Shown here one piece after another: positions 58,337 to 64,000 of a stretch of DNA of 64,000 nucleotides. Position numbers and translations under genes: made by a program. The stretch comes from Blastomussa wellsi. Its lineage: Eukaryota > Cnidaria > Anthozoa > Scleractinia > Plerogyridae. Positions within the stretch are counted from its first letter, which is position 1. Each line of letters starts with the position of its first letter. Location of the stretch: the NCBI GenBank assembly GCA_947652115.1, contig OX393565.1, positions 18,262,190-18,326,189 on the forward strand, given 5' to 3'. Below the pieces are notes generated by a model. The model had not been told where the DNA came from. It was given only the letters and a program-made list of their open reading frames with translations, and searched no databases.

Positions 58337-59331
58337 AAGACTTTTACGTCAAGTTGACGAGCGGTTCGAATCGGTTCGAATTTCCGGACAACCGAGCCAA
58401 CCGTTTCAAGAACAGACTCCCGTACCTGATGCAGTTCAAGGAACCCGGTTGGAAAGTGGGCATGACGGACATTCACGTGCCCAAAGCGCCCCGTCGAGTG
58501 GACTTGAAAGATCCCTTCTTGTTCCGTTTCGAGTGGCACTTGAAGTACGGCGACGGAACTTACGCCGGTGCGGACGAAACGACGTTGGAGATCACGCGTG
58601 ACGTTCTGGAACGGTTGCACCCCAACATCGCTAGCGGTACCCAACTCCTACAAGCCGTGAGACGTCTCTACTACAAGACGTTGCAAGACGTGGACGTGGT
58701 GGACGCCGACCTGAGACGAGACGATGGAGAGAAATTGTACACCCGACTCGTGTTCGACCAAGACGAATTCGTCTTGGACAACCGCGACACATTCACGGGG
58801 GACGCCCAGCGTTACCCGGCCGTGTTCGTGGGATTTCGATTGGCCCGAGACATGGGATGGATCGAGGTGACGGGTCCGCCCGATGCTCCCGTACACGTCC
58901 TGGGTGACAATTTACGCAAAGACTTTCCCGACAACACCGTGCCCGGTGCCACCGACATCGTGGAAGGCAACGACGAATTTTACAAAGTGGACAACGATGC
59001 CCTCCAGTTGAGCTGTTTCTGCAATTGGGTGTTTTCGTACCTGGACGAAAGTTACGAAAGAGCCTTCGGGTCCAATCGACGCCAACTGTTCGTACACTCC
59101 AGCGTGGTGGAAAGCATCCCCGTGGGCGTACGCATGACGAATCTCTTGGGGGACATTCCGTACTCCTTGGAACGACGCGGCTACGAGATGCAACACGTTC
59201 GATATATGCCCGTACGCGGAGAACTCTTGGACATTATCGAGATCGTCGTGAAGGAGGAGGACGACGACACCGACGTTCACTTCGAACCCGGGAACACCGT
59301 GGTGACGTTACATTTCAAGTATGCCTGGTGA
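58333..59331 (+). CDS. Candidate minor capsid (penton-like) protein, copy 1
   Basis: 332 aa; start overlaps the integrase stop as ATGA. It shares with the next gene an N-terminus FY-x-L...PDN...GWKVGMTDI, a middle CNWVFSYL, and an ending VRYMPVRGELLDIIE...TLHFK. This protein type stands beside the major capsid gene in Polintons; its role as minor capsid (single jelly-roll, penton) protein is inferred from position and family memory. It could instead be another virion protein. Confidence 0.6.
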   Translation: MKDFYVKLTSGSNRFEFPDNRANRFKNRLPYLMQFKEPGWKVGMTDIHVPKAPRRVDLKDPFLFRFEWHLKYGDGTYAGADETTLEITRDVLERLHPNIASGTQLLQAVRRLYYKTLQDVDVVDADLRRDDGEKLYTRLVFDQDEFVLDNRDTFTGDAQRYPAVFVGFRLARDMGWIEVTGPPDAPVHVLGDNLRKDFPDNTVPGATDIVEGNDEFYKVDNDALQLSCFCNWVFSYLDESYERAFGSNRRQLFVHSSVVESIPVGVRMTNLLGDIPYSLERRGYEMQHVRYMPVRGELLDIIEIVVKEEDDDTDVHFEPGNTVVTLHFKYAW

Positions 59332-60355
59332 AGAGTTTTACCTCACGTTACCCAGCGACAGCAGTCGCGGCGAATATCCCGACAACGCGAAGAATCACTT
59401 CAAGGTGCGACTACCCAATCCCATTCGTTTGGAAGGACAAGGTTGGAAAGTGGGATTGAGCAGCATTTCCTTACCCGATGCCAAAGTGACCATTCCGGCC
59501 GTGACCGACGATCCCGAGACCATCCTCTTCAAGTACAAGTGGGTCAGAGACAACGACAATAAACCTTATCAGGGCAACCGATTCACCGTCGGGACCAGCA
59601 AAGTGAATCTCCACGACTTGAACAACGTGTTTTCTACGATGAACGGTGTGGAATTCATGAAAAGCGTGGTGAATTTCTACGATCAGAAAAAATTCACAGC
59701 CTACGGTGGTCCAAAGCTGGGTAGCAAATATACCAGTCCGATAGACAACAAGCGCTCGTACATACAGTTCAAGTGGGAAGCAGACGAATTGGTCATGGAC
59801 AACAAAGACATCACCCGAGAAGGAGAACCTCCTGCATTCCAGATCAACAAACGCCTGGCCGCCAAGATGGGGTGGATGTCTGAAGATGAAAGTAAGTTGG
59901 GACCGAATCTCCTCATGGAATTTGAGTCAGACACCATCCCCAACATCAACATCAATTATGCCGACGTGAAAAGTTTTGCGGGAAATCCTACATTGTCGGA
60001 TAGTAGTGGAGAGTTTCTCAAATTGAGCTATTACTGTAACTGGCGATTCATCAACTTGAACAAAGCATTTGGACACGTGTTGGGGACCACGACGTCACGA
60101 TCTCTGTTCGTGTACTCGGACGTGGCCCAGAGTTCGGTGGTGGGCGATCAAGTCACCGATCTGTTGCGAGAAGTCAACTACGTGAGAAAAGGACAAGGCA
60201 GCACTTACTTCGAACCGCTCCACGTACAATATATTCCGGTGCGCAAGGACACGTTAGACATTATCGAAACGCAAGTGTCCGAGACGAACGGCCCCTTGAC
60301 CACATTCGGTGTTGAAGGCAGGACCATCTTGACGTTGCATTTCAAGCGAGAATGA
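59321..60355 (+). CDS. Candidate minor capsid (penton-like) protein, copy 2
   Basis: 344 aa; start overlaps the end of copy 1 by 11 bases. Paralogous to copy 1 over its whole length: EFYLTLPSDSSRGEYPDN, GWKVGLSSISLPDA, CNWRFINL, VQYIPVRKDTLDIIE, LTLHFK. Copy 2 has no frameshift and slightly different composition from copy 1, so the duplication is old. Two diverged copies may form different capsid parts. Confidence 0.6.
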   Translation: MPGEEFYLTLPSDSSRGEYPDNAKNHFKVRLPNPIRLEGQGWKVGLSSISLPDAKVTIPAVTDDPETILFKYKWVRDNDNKPYQGNRFTVGTSKVNLHDLNNVFSTMNGVEFMKSVVNFYDQKKFTAYGGPKLGSKYTSPIDNKRSYIQFKWEADELVMDNKDITREGEPPAFQINKRLAAKMGWMSEDESKLGPNLLMEFESDTIPNININYADVKSFAGNPTLSDSSGEFLKLSYYCNWRFINLNKAFGHVLGTTTSRSLFVYSDVAQSSVVGDQVTDLLREVNYVRKGQGSTYFEPLHVQYIPVRKDTLDIIETQVSETNGPLTTFGVEGRTILTLHFKRE

Positions 60356-60600
60356 GAGGAGGTAGTTTGACGCGCTACGTACCCGACCAAGACGGCACAG
60401 GTTTCTTCAAAGACATCCTTTCCTCCACCGCCCGAGAAGGTTGGCGAGGTTTAAAAAGGGGTCCGTTGGGTCTACCCGTCAACATTTCCGCTGCCGTGGC
60501 CGGAGCCAAGAGAGGAGCGAAACGCACGGTGAAACGTAAGATAGAAAGAGAAGCCAGCAAGAGACTCAAGAGAGGCCTCAACGATCTGTTTGGTTCGTGA
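60352..60600 (+). CDS. Small basic virion-type protein (82 aa)
   Basis: Starts MRGGSLTRYV (ATGA overlap with the previous gene). It has a Gly-rich hydrophobic stretch (GPLGLPVNISAAVAGAKRGA) and a Lys/Arg-rich helical C-terminus (KRTVKRKIEREASKRLKRG). Size, charge and place before the major capsid gene recall adenovirus pVI/pX-like proteins. The MRGG|S start fits the protease recognition pattern of adenovirus-type proteases. Function inferred. Confidence 0.5.
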   Translation: MRGGSLTRYVPDQDGTGFFKDILSSTAREGWRGLKRGPLGLPVNISAAVAGAKRGAKRTVKRKIEREASKRLKRGLNDLFGS

Positions 60601-60809
60601 TGAATCCCATCTATTCCAGACGCGTGAAACGGATAAGGAAAATAAGTCAACGAGGTGGGACGCTTTGGTCCGGCGGCGCCAACGCCGGCACCGCTCGATT
60701 TCCTTGGACTGACTTGGTGAAACAACTGCAGCGACAGTATCCTATAAAAAAGCGAGGTCAACGCGGAGGTACGTTCATTCCTAGACGTCAACGCAAACGA
60801 AAACGATGA
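60600..60809 (+). CDS. Arginine-rich core-protein candidate (69 aa)
   Basis: ATG 60600 shares its A with the previous stop (TGATG). About a third of residues are Arg/Lys, ending RRQRKRKR, with two QRGGT motifs. This is like DNA-condensing core peptides (pX/mu type) of adenovirus-like virions. The stop overlaps the major capsid start as ATGA. Confidence 0.5.
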   Translation: MNPIYSRRVKRIRKISQRGGTLWSGGANAGTARFPWTDLVKQLQRQYPIKKRGQRGGTFIPRRQRKRKR

Positions 60810-62200
60810 CAGATCTCGTGCCTCTGACCGGATCGACGGGCGTGTCCAATCCCAAATTGGATCTGTTCCGCGTCCCACCCACCGATGTCAGCATCTCCAG
60901 TTTTCGCATGGTTCCCATCCAGACCTTTACCACAGGGATCAACCCCGTGGACTTTCAGGTCGATCCGCAAGAAGATTACATCGATTTGAGTCGCAGTTTC
61001 TTCGAAGTGGAATTGAGGTTGAAGAAAGCGGCGGACGGTACCAATTACGCAGTGGCAAACAACGTGTTTCCCGTCAACAACTTGGCGCACACCTTGTTCA
61101 AACAGATCAACGTCAAACTCAACGGAACCTTGATCAGTCCTCAGACCGACACGTACCATTACAAGGCCTACCTCGAAACGTTGCTGAACCACGACAGAGA
61201 CGACGGCGACACCATCTTGAAACCTCAAGGCTGGTACAATGGCATCGATTGTCCCGACACGTTGACGGCCAACAACCTGGACGATGCCGCGCCTCACGCC
61301 GACTTCGAAGCTCTGACTACCACTCAACAAGAAACAGTGAAAGCCCTGAAAGCCGAAAGAGCCAAGTACCTAGGAGGTACCGTGCACGTGTTGCGCTTCA
61401 CGCCCCACATCGAAGTGTTTCACATGGACAAGGTCTTGGTGCCAGGCGTGCAACTCCAGATCCAGATGTACTTCAACAACCCAGATCTGTTCACCGTGGG
61501 TGTCGCAGGGCAACCTGCGGCTCGACTCACGAGCCAAGACGTCAAAGTCAGACTGTACCTCTGTCAACTGAGACTCAATCCCTCCGTGTACTTGGAATTG
61601 GAAAACAAACAGAGAACGACCCGGAAACCCGTCAGCTACACCACCGTGAGAGGCGAAATCAGGACCTACAACATGCAAGGCAACCAACAACGCTTCGAGA
61701 TCAACAACCTGTTTCAAGGACGCATCCCCAATCGTTTGGTGGTGGGTATGGTGTCGACGGCGGCTTTCACCGGCACGTTGGTCACCAACCCCTTCAATTT
61801 CCAGAAATTCGGTTTGAGCAGCATTCGTCAATTGGTGAGAGGAGAAGAGTACCCGTACGAGACGTTGGAACTGGTGCACGACGACGACAGCAAGGATCTG
61901 AGAGGATACTTCAGGTTCCTGCAAGCCACGGGGTGTCTGTGCCGAAAGAAAGGAAACATGGTAAGGAGCGAGGAATGGGGACAAGGCAGGAACAGCACGC
62001 TGTTCGTATTTGACAACGCGGCCAACGGATGTTTGGACAGTCCCGTGTTGAATCCCAAACAGAGCGGAGAGGTGCAGCTGGTCCTGAATTTCGGTGCCAA
62101 TCCAGGAGTCAACATCACCGTCGTGGTGTACGGCGAATTCGAAAACTTGTTAGAAGTCGACGCCAACAAAGCCGTCCTGTACAACGTGTACGAACGCTGA
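60806..62200 (+). CDS. mcp: Major capsid protein (double jelly-roll)
   Basis: 464 aa. It begins MTDLVPLTGSTGVSNPKLDL and includes FEVELRLKKAADG, FKQINVKLNGTLISPQTDTY and YKAYLETLLNH, a pattern I recognise from Polinton major capsid proteins. The second half (VLVPGVQLQIQMYFNNPDLF; PVSYTTVRGEIRTYNMQGNQ; LVLNFGANPGVNITVVVYG) fits a second jelly-roll. Trimers would form the hexagonal capsomers. The frame is intact, with overlaps on both sides (ATGA at start, TGATG at stop). Confidence 0.85.
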   Translation: MTDLVPLTGSTGVSNPKLDLFRVPPTDVSISSFRMVPIQTFTTGINPVDFQVDPQEDYIDLSRSFFEVELRLKKAADGTNYAVANNVFPVNNLAHTLFKQINVKLNGTLISPQTDTYHYKAYLETLLNHDRDDGDTILKPQGWYNGIDCPDTLTANNLDDAAPHADFEALTTTQQETVKALKAERAKYLGGTVHVLRFTPHIEVFHMDKVLVPGVQLQIQMYFNNPDLFTVGVAGQPAARLTSQDVKVRLYLCQLRLNPSVYLELENKQRTTRKPVSYTTVRGEIRTYNMQGNQQRFEINNLFQGRIPNRLVVGMVSTAAFTGTLVTNPFNFQKFGLSSIRQLVRGEEYPYETLELVHDDDSKDLRGYFRFLQATGCLCRKKGNMVRSEEWGQGRNSTLFVFDNAANGCLDSPVLNPKQSGEVQLVLNFGANPGVNITVVVYGEFENLLEVDANKAVLYNVYER

Positions 62201-62772
62201 TGGAACGCGTGGCCCTGAACAACGTGCAGTTGGACCATTTGGCAGAAGCAGACCCCGTGTTGAAACCGCATTTTCACGGGACCGTGGCCTGCGACGAATT
62301 ACCGTCGACCCCTCGCAAAGACGTGCCTCGGGGTTACATCGTCAACACGGATCCGTCCGACTTACCGGGTCGCCATTGGATCTCCCTGTGGACCGAAGGT
62401 AACGTGTGCGAGGTGATGGACAGTTACGCGTTACCTCTGGAGGCGTACCAGACCGCGGGACCGTTGCAAGCGTGGTTAAAGAAACATTGGAAGTACGTGA
62501 TCCGAAACGGACAGAGTTTACAGTCGTTGTTCAGCAAGAGTTGCGGCGATTACGCCCTGTTGTATTTGAGTTCGAAAGCCAGAAACGAAAGCATGCAATA
62601 CTTTGTAAATCGATTCTCCAAACACGATTACGCGGCCAACGACCACCAAGTAGGCCAGATGTTACGAGAAAAAATAGTTAGAGCCTTAGGATGGCAAGAT
62701 GTTTGTAAACGACCTCACGTTCAGAACACCGTGCGATCGCACGGTGGTGTAAATCATTTGTTTTTAGAATAA
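62200..62772 (+). CDS. pro: Adenovirus-type cysteine protease (maturation protease)
   Basis: 190 aa from ATG 62200, sharing its A with the capsid stop. Catalytic residues in adenain order: His59 (GRHWISLW), Asp74 (VMDSYA), a Gln near 108 and Cys115 (KSCGDYALLYL). It should cleave virion precursor proteins after assembly. Length is close to the family norm of about 200. A gap of 38 bases follows before the ATPase, the first non-overlapping junction in the series. Confidence 0.92.
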   Translation: MERVALNNVQLDHLAEADPVLKPHFHGTVACDELPSTPRKDVPRGYIVNTDPSDLPGRHWISLWTEGNVCEVMDSYALPLEAYQTAGPLQAWLKKHWKYVIRNGQSLQSLFSKSCGDYALLYLSSKARNESMQYFVNRFSKHDYAANDHQVGQMLREKIVRALGWQDVCKRPHVQNTVRSHGGVNHLFLE

Positions 62773-62810
62773 AGAGGTGTGAAAACGAATCCTGTAGTCA
62801 CTCTGTATCC

Positions 62811-63476
62811 ATGGATCGAGGAGACGCGTTCACCTTCAACTGTCCGTGCAGCATCTTGATCGTGGGACCGTCGGGCTGCGGTAAGACGGTCTTCACTTTC
62901 AAACTCTTGACGGAAAACGCCGACTTGTTCGGGTCGTCGTCCCCCAAGGTCGTACGATACTGTTACGGCGCGTGGCAGGACAAATTCGAGGACATGCAGC
63001 GAAGAGGCATCAAATTCCACGAAGGCATTCCAGACACGAACGATTTGAAAAAGTGGTTTCCCAAAGGAGGTGTACTGGTGATGGACGATTTGATGGACGA
63101 AGGAGGCAGCGACAAACGCGTGCTCGATCTATTCACCAAACACTCTCATCATCAAAACATCACGGTATTGTACTTGTGTCAAGACTTGTTCCCGCCCGGC
63201 AAGTACGCCAAGAGCATTTCCAGAAACGCGCATTACGTGGTAGCGTTCAAGAACCCTCGCGACCAATTGGGATTTCGAAACTTGGTGCTTCAAGCGTTTC
63301 CGAATAAGTGGAAAGACGTGCACGACAGGTACAGACGAGTGACGGACAAGCCTTTCGGTTACATGGTCTTGGACTTGCATCCTGCCAGCAGCGACGATCG
63401 ACGACTCCTCAGCCACTTGTTAAAAGACGAGGGATACGTGCGATGTTATCAGTTCGAAGAAGACGAGGACCCATAA
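62811..63476 (+). CDS. DNA-packaging ATPase (FtsK/HerA type, A32-like)
   Basis: 221 aa. Walker A GPSGCGKT (residues 19-26), Walker B GGVLVMDDL (86-94), then a sensor-like stretch ITVLYLCQDLFPPGKY and RNAHYVVAFKNPRDQLG. This matches the A32-like packaging ATPases that pump DNA into capsids of Polintons and relatives. Start chosen at the first Met, soon before Walker A; length is normal. Frame intact. Confidence 0.92.
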   Translation: MDRGDAFTFNCPCSILIVGPSGCGKTVFTFKLLTENADLFGSSSPKVVRYCYGAWQDKFEDMQRRGIKFHEGIPDTNDLKKWFPKGGVLVMDDLMDEGGSDKRVLDLFTKHSHHQNITVLYLCQDLFPPGKYAKSISRNAHYVVAFKNPRDQLGFRNLVLQAFPNKWKDVHDRYRRVTDKPFGYMVLDLHPASSDDRRLLSHLLKDEGYVRCYQFEEDEDP

Positions 63477-63485
63477 CTATCTGTG

Positions 63486-63689
63486 ATGCAGCTACGCGAC
63501 GTGTCGTGGTGCAAGTTCCTGCACCGATGCAGGCGACACTTGAGCCAGATGAGGCCCGACGACATGGATCGCGACGCAATGACGCGATTGGTGACGACGT
63601 GTAAGACGTGGGAGGACGTGGACGATCTGGTACGAGCATATAACGAGACTCACTTCAGAGAATTGATTCACTCGTTTCGCGATGGCTGA
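63486..63689 (+). CDS. Small hypothetical protein (67 aa)
   Basis: ATG 63486 lies 9 bases after the ATPase stop (MQLRDVSWCKFLHRCRRHLS). Charged, helical, no membrane segment. The stop (63687-63689) overlaps the next gene by 8 bases. Not recognised; support is from tight spacing and matching composition. Confidence 0.5.
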   Translation: MQLRDVSWCKFLHRCRRHLSQMRPDDMDRDAMTRLVTTCKTWEDVDDLVRAYNETHFRELIHSFRDG

Positions 63690-64000
63690 GGAAGTGTTAC
63701 CTTCGGTGGGCGTGGGCAGATCTCCCGACGTACCGTCGATGGGAGACCTCATTCACATGACGTTAAACATGTCGCCTTTGAGCCCTCATCCTATCGACAC
63801 CGTCGATTTGGATCGTTTGGATCCGTCTGCAGTGGATCGTCAACAGTTGCAAGCCATGGACGACCTACGAGACCAAGACATCATGGCTGCCTTGAGTCCC
63901 ACACACGTGGACCAGATGATGCAAAACGCCTACGGCACGCCTGGCGTAGGTTCTCCACCCGCACCCGTTTTCTCGACTCCTTCTCCGGCAGGCGTAGGTA
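63682..64000 (+). CDS. Hypothetical protein, C-terminus outside window
   Basis: Opens at ATG 63682 (MAEEVLPSVGVGRSPDVPSM) and stays open for 106 codons to the window edge. Rich in Pro, Ser, Asp and Met (TPGVGSPPAPVFSTPSPAGV), suggesting a disordered N-terminus. Not recognised; a virion or regulatory protein is possible. Confidence 0.55.
   Translation, partial: MAEEVLPSVGVGRSPDVPSMGDLIHMTLNMSPLSPHPIDTVDLDRLDPSAVDRQQLQAMDDLRDQDIMAALSPTHVDQMMQNAYGTPGVGSPPAPVFSTPSPAGVG

Larger units (their letters stand above)
52778..64000. mobile_element. Polinton/Maverick (adintovirus-like) element, right end outside window
   Basis: The hallmark set is present: protein-primed DNA polymerase B, retroviral-type integrase, double-jelly-roll major capsid protein, adenovirus-type protease and packaging ATPase. 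PolB points left and all other genes point right. Coding density and GC content are much higher than in the host DNA, and no introns are seen. The left boundary is approximate; 6-bp target duplication and terminal inverted repeats cannot be checked because the other end is missing. At least 11.2 kb are present. Such elements are regarded as integrated virus genomes. Confidence 0.93.

Noticed and set aside
61249..62013. 254-codon plus-strand frame inside the capsid gene
   Set aside because: Out-of-frame shadow of the major capsid protein; Arg/Gln-rich low-information sequence.

Overview
The window reads as nuclear DNA of an anthozoan cnidarian, most likely a stony coral. The background is AT-rich and intron-rich, and it carries a tandem family of secreted PAN/EGF/fibrinogen-like proteins. 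Their final exon resembles coral 'skeletal organic matrix protein 5-like' proteins. The repeats are also typical of cnidarians: Penelope-like elements with hammerhead motifs, a tyrosine-recombinase retrotransposon, MITEs, tRNA-derived SINE remnants, and a Polinton/Maverick. The species cannot be named from this sequence alone.

Layout. (1) 0.2-43 kb holds four tandem, same-strand copies of one modular gene. Gene A (215-7679) and gene C (21581-29725) have the order signal peptide, PAN/apple, EGF, calcium-binding EGF, fibrinogen-like start, conserved C-terminal module. Copy B (11272-16465) is a decayed pseudogene. Gene D (35142-42912) has a discoidin (F5/8 type C) domain before PAN and lacks the calcium-binding EGF. 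For A, C and D I could place every exon by its AG/GT borders, and the spliced lengths are exact multiples of three (425, 449 and 538 aa). Introns and spacers are filled with repeats: a Penelope-like fragment with two oppositely oriented hammerhead ribozyme motifs (4901-5303), a Ty3/gypsy gag relic (18.3-19.7 kb), a GGAATG minisatellite, a mariner-like element nested in a Penelope ORF (31.4-32.7 kb), and a 297-bp tandem duplication. (2) 43298-48137 is an almost complete PAT/Ngaro-like (DIRS order) tyrosine-recombinase retrotransposon on the minus strand. Its internal split direct repeats lie inside a predicted spliceosomal intron of gag. (3) 48.1-52.8 kb is gene-poor host DNA with MITEs. (4) From about 52.78 kb to the right edge lies a GC-richer Polinton/Maverick (adintovirus-like) element. 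It carries protein-primed DNA polymerase B, chromodomain integrase, two paralogous structural proteins that may be minor capsid proteins, two small basic proteins, major capsid protein, adenovirus-type cysteine protease and packaging ATPase, and is cut off by the window.

How the parts work together. The host genes encode secreted, cysteine-rich extracellular proteins built by phase-1 exon shuffling. The Polinton has replication (PolB), integration (INT) and virion (MCP, PRO, ATPase, basic proteins) functions. Its rightward genes form a chain in which each stop codon overlaps the next start codon, which suggests translation from shared messages. PolB has an in-frame stop about 76 codons before its apparent natural end and no clear ATG at the expected N-terminus, so this copy may be decaying.

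Limits. All calls come from reading the sequence and recognising motifs. No database search or structure prediction was run, and the right end of the Polinton is outside the window.
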